NCBI RefSeq assembly: GCF_035194505.1
Contig: NZ_CP136573.1
Coordinates: 558,001 to 622,000, forward strand
Length of the DNA stretch: 64,000 bases
From: Erythrobacter sp.
GTDB taxonomy: Bacteria; Pseudomonadota; Alphaproteobacteria; Sphingomonadales; Sphingomonadaceae
Direction of reading: 5' to 3'
The first letter of the stretch is position 1, and the number at the start of each line of letters is the position of its first letter. Of the stretch, positions 1 to 8,634 are shown piece by piece. The notes below the pieces were generated by a model that was given only the letters and a program-made list of their open reading frames with translations, made no database searches and was not told where the DNA came from. The position numbers were made by a program, and so were the translations under genes.

Positions 1-127
1 AGCGGTCATACCAGCGGTAGAAGGTCCGACGGGCGATGCCCAGCTTGTCGAGCGTCCGCTTGGCGGGCAGGTGGGACTGCTCGACGACCCTGATGATCTC
101 AAGCTTCTCGGATGCGGGATACCTCAT
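1..127 (-). CDS. IS3-family transposase OrfB, N-terminal part only (copy A)
   Basis: The reading frame begins with ATG at 127, overlapping the orfA stop, and runs off the window at base 1. The 42 residues (MRYPASEKLEIIRVVEQSHL...) match the start of OrfB in copy B and include a helix-turn-helix-like stretch. The catalytic DDE domain lies outside the window, so I cannot tell whether this copy is intact; the frameshift seen in copy B falls in a part not present here. Confidence 0.85.
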   Translation of the reverse strand, partial: MRYPASEKLEIIRVVEQSHLPAKRTLDKLGIARRTFYRWYDR

Positions 128-513
128 TCTTCGCCCTCCCCATCCGCGATCATGCTTTTTTTCAGCAGACGGTTTTCGAGCGTCAGGTCCGCAACGCATT
201 CTTTGAGGGCACGGGCCTCGCGGCGCAGATCCTGCACTTCGCCGGTGGTTGCGGCACGAGCAGTATCACCGGCAAGTCGGCGCTTGCCCGCTTCCATGAA
301 CTCCTTCGACCAGGTGTAATACAAGCTCTGGGCGATGCCTTCCTTGCGGCAGAGCTCGGCGATGCTGTCTTCACCGCGTAGCCCATCGAGCACGATCCGG
401 ATCTTGTCTTCAGCCGAGAAATGACGACAGGTCTGCCGCCGGATGTCCTTCACAACCCGCTCAGCGGGGGGCTTTTTGGGTGCCGATTTTTTCAAGGAGG
501 ATTGGGTCTTCAT
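124..513 (-). CDS. IS3-family transposase subunit OrfA (copy A)
   Basis: Encodes 129 aa from the ATG at 513, which has a good AAGGAA ribosome site; a longer reading to 546 is possible. Residues about 31-85 form the helix-turn-helix typical of IS3 OrfA (HFSAEDKIRIVLDGLRGE start), and about 95-125 look like a leucine-zipper coiled coil. OrfA binds the element's ends. Near its 3' end the message carries seven A followed by G, the usual site for a -1 ribosomal frameshift that makes the OrfAB transposase. The stop codon overlaps the ATG of orfB. The sequence is identical to the OrfA of copy B. Confidence 0.9.
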   Translation of the reverse strand: MKTQSSLKKSAPKKPPAERVVKDIRRQTCRHFSAEDKIRIVLDGLRGEDSIAELCRKEGIAQSLYYTWSKEFMEAGKRRLAGDTARAATTGEVQDLRREARALKECVADLTLENRLLKKSMIADGEGEE

Positions 514-651
514 CTTCGTTCCTTCGTCACTACGACGAAGCCCCAACCCTCCTTAAATCACAACCTCAAATCTGTGCCATTGGTGCTGACGGGGGACAGC
601 GCTAGGGGTCACCGCATTAGTCGAAAAGCGCAAAACGAGGTGAACAGGCTC

Positions 652-1848
652 ATGATCGCTACATCAGACGGAAAAGCAATGCTCGAAGGGGTTAAGGTCC
701 TCGACCTGACCAGCGTGGTATTCGGGCCCTACTGCACCCAATTGCTCGCCGACCTTGGGGCTGAAGTGACGAAGATCGAAGCACCTGGAAGCGGGGATTC
801 GTTCAGATGGTCCGGCAAGGCGGTCGCGACTAAGGGGATGAGCCCGGGGTTCATGACGATCAACCGCGGCAAGAAATCTGCGGTCCTGAACCTCAAAGAG
901 CCTGATGATAATGCAATCTTGAAGGGCCTCCTGCGCGTCACAGACGTTTTCATACTGAACATCCGCGGCAAGGCAGCCGAGCGGTTAGGACTCGACTACG
1001 CCAGTGTGAAGGCGATCAATCCGGAGATCATCTACGTCCATTGCCTCGGCTTCGCTCAAGATGGGCCTTATGCCGATCTACAGGCCTACGACGACGTGAT
1101 CCAGGCAGCTAGCGGCACCACGAGTTTGCTGAGTCGGGTAGATGGCGATCCGCGTGCGCGTTACCTTCCTTCGCTCATTGCGGACAAGGTTGCTGGCCTG
1201 CATGGAGCCTATGCCGTTTTAGCAGCAATTATACATAAGCTACGCACCGGTCACGGCCAACGTGTCGAAGTCCCGATGTTCGAGGCATTCACCAGCTTCA
1301 TGCTGCTTGAGCACCTTGCGGGTGAAACATTCGACCCGCCGAATGCTCCGACCTGCTATGGCCGTCAGGTCGATCCCGATCGGCAGCCTTTTCCTACCTC
1401 AGACGGCTATATCAGTATCGTCGCTTATACCGATGAAGCGTGGCCGCGCATCTTTGAGATGCTTGGGAATCCGAGCTTTCTCTCGGATGAGCGGTTCGCA
1501 ACCTTTAAGCTGCGGTCCATCAATATAGCGGCTCTCTATCAGGAGATTGCGCGACTAACGCAGAACTTCACTACAGCGGAGTTACTCGTGCTTTGCCACG
1601 GAGCACAGATACCAGCTCAAGCAGCGCGTGATATCTCCGAAATCAAGAATGATCCCCATCTCGAAGCTACCGGCTTCTTTAAACGCCGCACCCATCCGAC
1701 GGAAGGTGACTATTTCGAGACACAGCCACCGATCCGCTTCGACGACTATGAGCGTCCGGTTCTCGATCACGCGCCAAAGCTAGGTGAACATTCCGAAGAG
1801 GTGCGCTTTGTCGCCAACGAACACCACACAATGCATCGGGCGCCCTGA
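652..1848 (+). CDS. CaiB/BaiF (family III) CoA-transferase
   Basis: Family III enzymes move CoA between carboxylic acids, e.g. formyl-CoA:oxalate or carnitine CoA transfer; the substrate cannot be told from sequence. About 398 aa from ATG 652 (GAGG 11 bp upstream) or 389 aa from ATG 679, both near the usual family length. The start LEGVKVLDLTSVVFGPYCTQ is the family N-terminus, and AYDDVIQAASG near residue 147 carries the nucleophile Asp. The open frame continues upstream into the IS element to 421, but that extension is IS sequence, not protein. Codon use is richer in A/T (TTA, ATA, GTT) than in neighbours, which suggests transfer. It stands alone between an IS and a tRNA. Confidence 0.88.
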   Translation: MIATSDGKAMLEGVKVLDLTSVVFGPYCTQLLADLGAEVTKIEAPGSGDSFRWSGKAVATKGMSPGFMTINRGKKSAVLNLKEPDDNAILKGLLRVTDVFILNIRGKAAERLGLDYASVKAINPEIIYVHCLGFAQDGPYADLQAYDDVIQAASGTTSLLSRVDGDPRARYLPSLIADKVAGLHGAYAVLAAIIHKLRTGHGQRVEVPMFEAFTSFMLLEHLAGETFDPPNAPTCYGRQVDPDRQPFPTSDGYISIVAYTDEAWPRIFEMLGNPSFLSDERFATFKLRSINIAALYQEIARLTQNFTTAELLVLCHGAQIPAQAARDISEIKNDPHLEATGFFKRRTHPTEGDYFETQPPIRFDDYERPVLDHAPKLGEHSEEVRFVANEHHTMHRAP

Positions 1849-2216
1849 GGCAAACACGACATTTCCACGGGCGTAGCGCTGGGGTCAGAATTGCGAGCCT
1901 GTCGCGCTCCTGATCAAGCATTTCGATGGACCGGCGCGGTCATGCGTTCGGCCGGCTCGGATTTTTCCAGTTCATCTAAAAAAAATTTCGCGCTGGGGTA
2001 GCCCGTGACAGTCACGATGCGCTCGGCCCCACCCCCGGGGGGGTATGGCGCGGGCTAAATCGAGAAACGAAGCAATTGGCTGGGATCCTATGCGGCCCAT
2101 CGGCCTAACCATAGAACCGTGAAGGCGGCGGCCCATTCAAGTCAGCTCCCTATCGGGGAGCGGTTATGGTAACAGGCGGCGGTTGAGAGAAAAAGCCCAA
2201 GAGTTACAGATGAGAT
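1849..2216. other. Gene-free stretch between CoA-transferase and tRNA-Ser
   Basis: 368 bp with no convincing gene. It contains a 13-bp perfect palindrome at 2004-2016 (CGTGACAGTCACG), a CCCCCGGGGG run near 2032-2043, and two copies of GCGCTGGGGT at 1876 and 1990. A related GCGCTAGGGGTCA starts at 599, just outside the IS end, so these may be scars of earlier insertions. A small hairpin (CTCCC TATC GGGGAG) lies near 2146-2160, downstream of the tRNA, without a T-run. Confidence 0.5.
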
Positions 2217-2306
2217 TGGCGGACAGGGTGGGATTCGAACCCACGGTAGGCTTGCACCTACGGCGGTTTTCAAGACCGCTGCCTTAAACCACTCGGCCAC
2301 CTGTCC
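2217..2306 (-). tRNA. tRNA-Ser (anticodon UGA)
   Basis: A 90-nt cloverleaf including the encoded CCA at 2217-2220. The 5' GGACAGG pairs with the 3' CCTGTCC; the anticodon loop is CTTGAAA, giving TGA; the T-arm holds GGTTCGAATCC; there is a long variable arm as expected for serine tRNA. The 3' end points toward the IS/CoA-transferase patch, the usual side for integrated DNA. Confidence 0.97.
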
Positions 2307-2433
2307 TTGTGCCAAGCGGCTAGCGCCAGACGAGGCCATTGTCACCACTCTTGTCATCAGTTCACCCCGCCAGAGGGGGAGAACGCCGATCCGGTTGTTG
2401 GGGATTCGGCCAAGGTGTGACATCCCTAGGCAG

Positions 2434-3486
2434 ATGATTCCCCGCATCTCTTCTGCCCTTGTGCTTGGCCTTGCCGCGCTGGTGCTGGGCGCTCTGCCGC
2501 CCGCGAGCGCGCCTGCGGCCGCGCAAGCATCGCCGAGCGACGGGATCGACTTTGTGGCCTATCTCGAACTCCTCAAGGCCCGCGCGCGGGGCGAAGGCGT
2601 GAGCCCGGGTACGATCGAGCGGATGACGGCGGGTCTCACGCCCAATATGCGCGTGATCGCGCTTGACCAGAACCAGCCCGGCAGTGCCACCACCCGCGGC
2701 TATCCGCCGATGTCGGGCTATATCGCCACCCATGTCGATGCTGCGCGGATCGGCGGCGGACGCTCTGTCTATGCCCAGCATCGCGACCAGCTTGCCCGGA
2801 TCGAGGCCGAGACCGGCGTGCCGGGTGCGATTATCATCGCGATCTTCGGGCACGAGACCAGCTATGGCCGTGTCAAGGGCGACTTCGATCTCGCCCGCAG
2901 CCTCGCCACGCTGGCATGGGAAGGGCGGCGGCGCGAGCTTTTCGCCGGCGAATTCGTCGCGCTGCTCAAGATTGCGGACAAGGGCTACCCGCGCGCCAGC
3001 CTCGTGGGCAGCTATGCCGGGGCTTTCGGTAATCCGCAGTTCCTCCCCACCGTCTATCTGCGGCTTGCAGTGGATGGGGACGGAGACGGGCGGGCCGATA
3101 TCTTCGCCAACCGCGCCGATACCTTCGCCTCGGTCGCCAATTACTTCCGCGATGCCGGATGGCGCGCTGGCCAGCCCTGGGGCGTGCGCGCGGCGGTGCC
3201 GGACGGGTTCAATGCCGCAGCCTACAAGACCCGCATTGCCGCACCCCAGTGTCCGCGCGTGCACGAGCGGTTGTCCATGTGGAAGACCGTGGCCGAATGG
3301 CGCAGCCTTGGCGTTGTGGCGCAGCGAGGCCTCGCCGATGACGTGATGGTCTCGCTGTTCCAGCCCGATGGCCCCGGCTCGCCCGCCTGGCTGGTGACCG
3401 GCAATTACCGCGTCATCCTCGAATATAACTGCTCCAGCTACTATGCCCTGAGCGTGGGGCTGCTGGCCGACGAAATCGTGAACTGA
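2434..3486 (+). CDS. Exported lytic murein transglycosylase, MltB-like
   Basis: About 350 aa. These enzymes cut peptidoglycan between MurNAc and GlcNAc and leave a 1,6-anhydro end, in the periplasm. The ATG at 2434 gives a clean signal peptide (IPRISSALVLGLAALVLGAL, cleavage after an AAA/AQA-type site), so I prefer it over the longer frame from 2395. The SLT_2-type core contains IIIAIFGHETSYGR, where the Glu is the expected catalytic acid, followed by GSYAGAFGNPQFLPT and the DGDGDGRADI metal-like loop typical of MltB relatives. No C-terminal peptidoglycan-binding domain is visible. It precedes a D,D-carboxypeptidase, so the two probably work together on the wall. Confidence 0.88.
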   Translation: MIPRISSALVLGLAALVLGALPPASAPAAAQASPSDGIDFVAYLELLKARARGEGVSPGTIERMTAGLTPNMRVIALDQNQPGSATTRGYPPMSGYIATHVDAARIGGGRSVYAQHRDQLARIEAETGVPGAIIIAIFGHETSYGRVKGDFDLARSLATLAWEGRRRELFAGEFVALLKIADKGYPRASLVGSYAGAFGNPQFLPTVYLRLAVDGDGDGRADIFANRADTFASVANYFRDAGWRAGQPWGVRAAVPDGFNAAAYKTRIAAPQCPRVHERLSMWKTVAEWRSLGVVAQRGLADDVMVSLFQPDGPGSPAWLVTGNYRVILEYNCSSYYALSVGLLADEIVN

Positions 3487-3539
3487 GCCCCTTGCGCGCC
3501 TCGCCAAGGGACAGGTGCACGGGTATAGCCGCGCGCGTG

Positions 3540-4715
3540 ATGATGGCTCTGAAACACCGCTTGCTGCTGCCCCTGATTCTTCTCGGTCTGTTGGCCAGCC
3601 CTGCCCATGCGCAGCGGTTTGGCGAGCGGGTGATTCCGGCAGTTCCCACGCCGGAAGAAGCGCCGGTGGCGATGCTGGTCGACATCACCAGCGGGCAGGT
3701 GCTCCACGCCCGTAATCCCGATCGGCGCTTCATGCCCGCCTCGGTGACGAAGGTGATGACGCTCTATCTCGCCTTCGATCTGATCGAAGAGGGCAAGCTC
3801 GATCCGGCGCAGATCTTCAGCATGAGCCCGGTTGTCGCGCGTGAATGGCGGCGCAAGGGTTCGACCATGTTCCTTGTGCAGGGCGAGCGGGTGCGGGTGG
3901 ATGATCTCCTGCTCGGCATCGCCAATGTCTCGGCCAATGATGGCGCGGCGGTGCTGGCCGAAGGACAGGCCGGATCGGTTGCGGCATGGACGGCGAAGAT
4001 GAATGCGACCGCGCGCGGGATCGGCATGAGCGGTAGCCATTTCGGCACCCCCAACGGCTTTCCCGACGAGGGGCGAACCTTCACCACCGCCCGCGATCTG
4101 GTGACCTTGGCGCGCGCGATGATCGCCCGCCATCCGGACAAGTTCGCCTATTACATCGGCCGCCCGGGCTTCGACTACAAAGGCATCGCGCAGGTCAATC
4201 ACGATCCCTTGCTGGGCCGCCTTGCGGGAGCGGACGGGATCAAGACCGGCTTCACCAATGAATCCGGCTTCTCCTACCTCGGCACTGCGCGGCGCGACGG
4301 GAAACGGCTCGTTCTGGTGCTGGGCGGGGTCGACAACGGGCGACTGCGTGCGAAAGTCGCCAGGGCCTATATGGAATGGGGCTTTTCCGCCTTCGAGCGG
4401 CGGCGGCTGTATGATCCGGGTGCCGAAGTCGGCGCGGCGCGGGTGCAGAACGGCGATGCGCGCAGCGTGGCGCTGGTCGGCAAGGGCGCGGTGGCGATCA
4501 ACCTGCCGCGCGATGCCTCGGGAAAGCTCGCAGCTCGCATCCGCTATGACGGGCCGCTGCGCGCGCCCATCGCTGCCGGTCAGGAAGTCGCGGTGCTGGA
4601 AGTGACCGCCCCCGGCCTATCGCCAGCGCGCATCCCGCTCTACGCGGCCGAAGCGGTGGGCGTGGCCGGGCCGTTTGACCGGGTCATCAATGCTGTGGCA
4701 GGTCTGTTCTCGTGA
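3540..4715 (+). CDS. D-alanyl-D-alanine carboxypeptidase (PBP5/DacC-DacF type)
   Basis: 391 aa from ATG 3540 (a second ATG follows at once). The enzyme trims the terminal D-Ala from peptidoglycan stem peptides. A signal peptide ends at AHA-Q near residue 24. All three penicillin-binding motifs are present: SVTK at 68-71 with the nucleophile Ser, SAN in NVSANDGAAV, and KTG in GIKTGFTNESG. A beta-rich C-terminal domain follows. The last bases overlap the GTG start of tmk by 4 bp, so it begins a chain of translationally coupled genes. Confidence 0.92.
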   Translation: MMALKHRLLLPLILLGLLASPAHAQRFGERVIPAVPTPEEAPVAMLVDITSGQVLHARNPDRRFMPASVTKVMTLYLAFDLIEEGKLDPAQIFSMSPVVAREWRRKGSTMFLVQGERVRVDDLLLGIANVSANDGAAVLAEGQAGSVAAWTAKMNATARGIGMSGSHFGTPNGFPDEGRTFTTARDLVTLARAMIARHPDKFAYYIGRPGFDYKGIAQVNHDPLLGRLAGADGIKTGFTNESGFSYLGTARRDGKRLVLVLGGVDNGRLRAKVARAYMEWGFSAFERRRLYDPGAEVGAARVQNGDARSVALVGKGAVAINLPRDASGKLAARIRYDGPLRAPIAAGQEVAVLEVTAPGLSPARIPLYAAEAVGVAGPFDRVINAVAGLFS

Positions 4716-5347
4716 GCAGCGCGCGGGGTCGCTTTATCGCCTTCGAGGGCGGGGAGGGGGCGGGCAAGTCCACGCAGGCACGGCTGCTGGCCGAAGCCTT
4801 GCGTGCGCGCGGGATCGATGTCGTCGTCACGCGCGAGCCGGGCGGCACCCCGGGGGCCGAGGCGATCCGATCGCTTCTGCTCGCCCCGCCAGGTGCCGAA
4901 GGCTGGATGCCGCAGGCCGAAGCCCTGCTGTTCGCTGCCGCCCGGGCCGATCACCTCGCGCACCTGATCCGTCCGGCGCTCGCCCGCGGCACATGGGTGG
5001 TCTGCGACCGCTTCGTCGATTCAAGCCGCGCCTATCAGGGCGGGGCTGGCGGACTGGGGGACGACGCGATCCTTGCGCTCCACGAGTTCGGCAGCGAGGG
5101 GATGAGGCCCGATGCGGTCATCCTGCTCGAAGGCAGCGAGGAAGCACTCGCCGCACGCCTTGCCGCACGCGGCAATGACGCCGATGCCATCGAAGGCCGG
5201 CCGGCGGAGTATCACCGCGCCGTCGCCGCGGCCTTCCGCGCTCTGGCGGAAGGGGACCCGCAAGGCTTTGCCCGGATCGATGCCGTGGGCACGCCCGAGG
5301 ACGTCCATACGCGGATCATGTTTGCCATCGCGGGGCTTCTTCCGTGA
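4712..5347 (+). CDS. tmk: Thymidylate kinase
   Basis: 211 aa, GTG start inside a GTGA overlap with the previous stop. Converts dTMP to dTDP with ATP for DNA synthesis. The P-loop GGEGAGKS is at residues 13-20, the TREPGGTPGAE strand binds dTMP, and DRFVDSSRAYQG is the family signature. Length fits the family. It is followed by holB, again with a GTGA overlap; tmk-holB is a common pairing. Confidence 0.96.
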   Translation: MSSARGRFIAFEGGEGAGKSTQARLLAEALRARGIDVVVTREPGGTPGAEAIRSLLLAPPGAEGWMPQAEALLFAAARADHLAHLIRPALARGTWVVCDRFVDSSRAYQGGAGGLGDDAILALHEFGSEGMRPDAVILLEGSEEALAARLAARGNDADAIEGRPAEYHRAVAAAFRALAEGDPQGFARIDAVGTPEDVHTRIMFAIAGLLP

Positions 5348-6300
5348 CGGACTGGCCCAATCATGACGAGGCGTGGCGTCAGTGGCGCGATGCTCTGGGT
5401 GGGGAGCGGATGCATCATGGCTGGCTGCTCGCGGGCAAGGCCGGCCTCGGCAAGCGCGACTTCGCCATGGCCGCCGCGCGCGAATTGGTGGCAGAGCCCG
5501 GCATCCCGCAGCCTTCGGGCGATCACCCCGATATCATCACGCTCACCTATGGTCCCAAGGACGACAAGGCCGAGCGCGCCGCCGCCGATGGCAAACCCTT
5601 CGAGCTCGCGCGTTCGATCCGCATCAAGCAGATCCGCGCCATGCAGCGCCGCCTTGTCACCCGCCCGACGCTGGGGAGCCGCCGCGCGATCATCATCGAC
5701 CCGGCCGACGACATGGAAAAGGCCGCCGCCAACGCATTGCTCAAGAGCCTTGAGGAGCCGCCCGCCGGCACGTTCTTCCTGCTGGTAACCCACCGTCCCG
5801 CGCGCCTGCTGCCGACCATCCGATCGCGTTGCCGCACCTTGCGCTTTCCCGCGCTCTCGGACAGCCAGCTTGCCGCGATGCTGGCGGATGAAGGCCTTCC
5901 GCCCGATCCCGGTGCGATCGCTGCGGCGGAGGGGTCCTTCGGCGCGGCCCTGCGGTTTGCCGCGCAGGATCTCGCGCCCATTGCCAAAGTGATTTCGGCA
6001 CTCGTCGCCGCCGGTGACAGCGGGATGACCGGACGCGGCGAGCTTGCACGATTGATCGGCCCAAGGGCTGATCGCGAGCGGGTGCAGGCTGTGCTCGATC
6101 TGGCGCAGTCGCTCGTCGCGCGGGCCGCGCGGGCAAGCGAGGACAGCGAGCGCCGCCTGCGCCTTGCCGATACCCACGCCGCGCTGTTCAGCCTCGCCGC
6201 CGAGGCACCGACCGCCAATTTCGATCCCGGGATGCTCCCCTTCGAGATCGGCAGCTTGCTTGTCGCGGCCGCCCCCGCTAGCGAACCGGCCCATGGCTGA
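5344..6300 (+). CDS. holB: DNA polymerase III delta' subunit
   Basis: 318 aa, GTG start overlapping tmk. Delta' is part of the clamp loader that places the sliding clamp on DNA. The AAA+ core shows LLAGKAGLGKRDFA (P-loop with Lys-Arg instead of Lys-Ser/Thr), ANALLKSLEEPPAGTFFLLV (Walker B/sensor region) and the IRSRC motif that serves as the arginine finger. The four-Cys zinc module found after the P-loop in many delta' and gamma/tau proteins is absent; that segment is instead an insert rich in charged residues. The end overlaps metG by 8 bp. Confidence 0.9.
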   Translation: MTDWPNHDEAWRQWRDALGGERMHHGWLLAGKAGLGKRDFAMAAARELVAEPGIPQPSGDHPDIITLTYGPKDDKAERAAADGKPFELARSIRIKQIRAMQRRLVTRPTLGSRRAIIIDPADDMEKAAANALLKSLEEPPAGTFFLLVTHRPARLLPTIRSRCRTLRFPALSDSQLAAMLADEGLPPDPGAIAAAEGSFGAALRFAAQDLAPIAKVISALVAAGDSGMTGRGELARLIGPRADRERVQAVLDLAQSLVARAARASEDSERRLRLADTHAALFSLAAEAPTANFDPGMLPFEIGSLLVAAAPASEPAHG

Positions 6301-7858
6301 GACCGACACCACTCCCTTCTACATCACCACCGCGATCTCCTATCCCAACGGGCGGCCGCATATCGGCCATGCCTATGAGGCGATTGCGGCCGACGTGATA
6401 GCGCGCTTCCAGCGGCTGATGGGCCGCCGCGTGCGGTTCCAGACCGGCACCGACGAGCACGGGCTGAAGATGGCCCGCAAGGCCGAGGAGCAGGGCCGCA
6501 CTCCGTCCGAGCTTGCCGACGAAATGTCCGGCTATTTCCGCGAGATGTGCGATGCTTTGAATGTGTCCTATGACCGTTTCATCCGGACGTCGGAACCCGA
6601 TCATCACCGCGCCAGTCAGGCGATCTGGCAGGCGATGGAAGCTGCGGGCGATCTCTATCTAGATTGCTACGAAGGCTGGTACTCGGTCCGTGACGAGGCC
6701 TATTACGACGCGAGCGAACTGGTCGAGGGCGAGGGCGGGGCAAAGCTCTCCCCGCAAGGCACGCCGGTCGAATGGACGGTCGAGGAAAGCTGGTTCTTCC
6801 GACTTTCGAAGTATCAAGGCCAACTGCTTGAATTGCTGAAGACGCCGGGCTTCCTCGAACCGGCGAGCCGCCGCAACGAGATGATCGCCTTTGTCGAACA
6901 GGGCCTGCGCGATCTTTCGGTCAGCCGCACCTCTTTCGACTGGGGCGTGAAGGTGCCCGGCAGCGAGGGGCATGTCATGTATGTGTGGGTCGATGCGCTC
7001 ACCAACTATCTGACGGGTCTCGGCTATCCTGAAGACATGGGTGATTTCTGGCCCGCCAGCCTGCACCTGATCGGCAAGGACATCGTGCGCTTCCACACGA
7101 TTTACTGGCCCGCCTTCCTGATGAGCGCCAATCTGGCGCTGCCAAAGCAGGTTTTCGGCCACGGCTTCCTGCTCAACCGCGGGCAGAAGGAATCGAAGTC
7201 GCTCGGCAATGTCACCGATCCGCTTGAACTGGCGGAGACTTTCGGTGTCGATGCCTTGCGCTATTTCCTGATGCGCGAAGTCGCCTTCGGTCAGGACGGG
7301 TCGTACTCGCCTGAAGCGATTGTGCTGCGCGCCAATGGCGAACTCGGCAATGCCTTCGGCAACCTTGCGCAGCGCACGCTGGGCTTCATCGCCAAAAACC
7401 TCGAAGGCTATCTTCCTGCGATCCACGGGCACCAGGATGCCGACAGCGCGCTGTTCGAGACGGTTGATCGTGCGATCTCGACGGAGATTCCTCAGGCATT
7501 CGAAAGTCTTGCGCTTCAGCAGGCGGTCGAAGCCTGGCTTCAGGCCGTGTTCGCCTGCAACGCCTATATCGACGCGCAGGCACCGTGGACCTTGCGCAAG
7601 ACCGATCCCAAACGGATGGAGACAGTGCTCGCCACGCTTTACATCTGCATCGCGCAGCTTGCCGTAGCGATCAGCCCGGTGATCCCGGCAAGCGCTTCCA
7701 AGCTGCTCGATATGCTCGGTATTCCGGAAAATCTTCGCGATCTCGAAGGTATCCGCGGCCACTGGTATTCGCCACTGGCCGAGAGCAACTACCAGCTCGC
7801 CCCGCCGACCCCGCTGTTCCCGCGGCTCGAACTGCCGGCGGAGGAGGCATCCGCCTGA
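6293..7858 (+). CDS. metG: Methionyl-tRNA synthetase
   Basis: 521 aa. Charges tRNA-Met with methionine in the cytoplasm. The ATG at 6293 gives the standard N-terminus (FYITTAISYPNGRPHIGHAY) with HIGH at residues 23-26. The second class I motif reads KESKS at 299-303 rather than KMSKS. There is no four-Cys zinc knuckle in the connective peptide and no C-terminal EMAP-like domain, so it is a short monomeric type. The long open frame from 6164 is only upstream read-through. The stop shares one base with the next ATG (TGATG). Confidence 0.95.
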   Translation: MAETDTTPFYITTAISYPNGRPHIGHAYEAIAADVIARFQRLMGRRVRFQTGTDEHGLKMARKAEEQGRTPSELADEMSGYFREMCDALNVSYDRFIRTSEPDHHRASQAIWQAMEAAGDLYLDCYEGWYSVRDEAYYDASELVEGEGGAKLSPQGTPVEWTVEESWFFRLSKYQGQLLELLKTPGFLEPASRRNEMIAFVEQGLRDLSVSRTSFDWGVKVPGSEGHVMYVWVDALTNYLTGLGYPEDMGDFWPASLHLIGKDIVRFHTIYWPAFLMSANLALPKQVFGHGFLLNRGQKESKSLGNVTDPLELAETFGVDALRYFLMREVAFGQDGSYSPEAIVLRANGELGNAFGNLAQRTLGFIAKNLEGYLPAIHGHQDADSALFETVDRAISTEIPQAFESLALQQAVEAWLQAVFACNAYIDAQAPWTLRKTDPKRMETVLATLYICIAQLAVAISPVIPASASKLLDMLGIPENLRDLEGIRGHWYSPLAESNYQLAPPTPLFPRLELPAEEASA

Positions 7859-8634
7859 TGCTGGTCGATAGCCATTGCCACCTCGAATACAAAGGCCTCG
7901 TCGAGGACCGCGAGGGCGTGTTGGAGCGCGCGCGGGCGGCGGGCATCGGCGCCTTCCTCAATATCTCGACCCGCCAGAGCGAGTGGGATCAGGTGGTCGG
8001 TACCGCCGCGCGCGAGCCCGATGTGTTCGCCTCTGTCGGCATCCACCCGCACGAGGCGGACGCGCATCAGGATCTTGGTCGCGCCGCCCTGCTGGAAGCG
8101 ACGCAGCACCCCAAGGTGATCGCGATCGGCGAAACCGGGCTCGACTACTATTACGACAAGTCGGACAGAGAGGCGCAGAAGTCGCTGTTCCGCATGCATA
8201 TTGATGTTGCGCGCGAAACCCAGTTGCCCCTCATCATCCATACCCGCGATGCCGAAGAAGATACCCACGCGATCCTTGCCGAGGAGATGGGGAAGGGGGC
8301 CTTCCCCGCGCTGATCCACTGCTTCACCGCCTCGGCCGATTTCGCCGACAAGGTGCTCGCGCTGGGGCTGACGATCTCGCTTTCCGGGATCGTCACGTTC
8401 AAGAACGCGCGCGAATTGCAGGAGGTCGCCAAGGTGATCCCCGAGGATCGCCTGCTGGTCGAGACCGACAGCCCCTTCCTCGCACCCGTGCCGCATCGGG
8501 GGAGGGTGTGCGAGCCGGCCTATGTGGCTGATACCGCCGCCTTCGTCGCGGGCTTGCGCGGAACGGATGTGGAACACCTGAAACAGGTTACCACCAAGAA
8601 CTTCTTCAATCTTTTCAGCAAGGCACGCCCGTGA
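7858..8634 (+). CDS. TatD-family metal-dependent hydrolase
   Basis: 258 aa. TatD proteins are TIM-barrel metal hydrolases, mostly DNases or exonucleases acting on DNA 3' ends. DSHCHLE at the start supplies the metal-binding HxH; SVGIHPHEA, GETGLDYYY (the bridging Glu), IIHTRDAEED, LIHCFTAS and VETDSPFLAPVPHRG follow in the expected order. The gene starts within the metG stop and ends in a GTGA overlap with the next gene. A metG-tatD-metallo-hydrolase order is common in proteobacteria. Confidence 0.93.
   Translation: MLVDSHCHLEYKGLVEDREGVLERARAAGIGAFLNISTRQSEWDQVVGTAAREPDVFASVGIHPHEADAHQDLGRAALLEATQHPKVIAIGETGLDYYYDKSDREAQKSLFRMHIDVARETQLPLIIHTRDAEEDTHAILAEEMGKGAFPALIHCFTASADFADKVLALGLTISLSGIVTFKNARELQEVAKVIPEDRLLVETDSPFLAPVPHRGRVCEPAYVADTAAFVAGLRGTDVEHLKQVTTKNFFNLFSKARP

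Larger units (their letters stand above)
1..598 (-). mobile_element. IS3-family insertion sequence, copy A, cut by the window edge
   Basis: Right-hand part of an IS3-family element. Bases 1-591 match 41661-42251 of the second copy with no difference I could find; base 592 differs (G here, A there) and 593-598 agree. The outer end at 598 is inferred from the complete copy, whose two ends form an imperfect inverted repeat beginning TGTCC. The piece holds all of orfA and the first 42 codons of orfB. Both copies face the same way. Its edge lies about 50 bp before the start chosen for the CoA-transferase gene, so it could influence that gene. Confidence 0.9.

Noticed and set aside
421..651. Upstream extension of the CoA-transferase frame
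   Set aside because: These codons lie mostly in the IS end and are also present in copy B at 42081, so they belong to the element.
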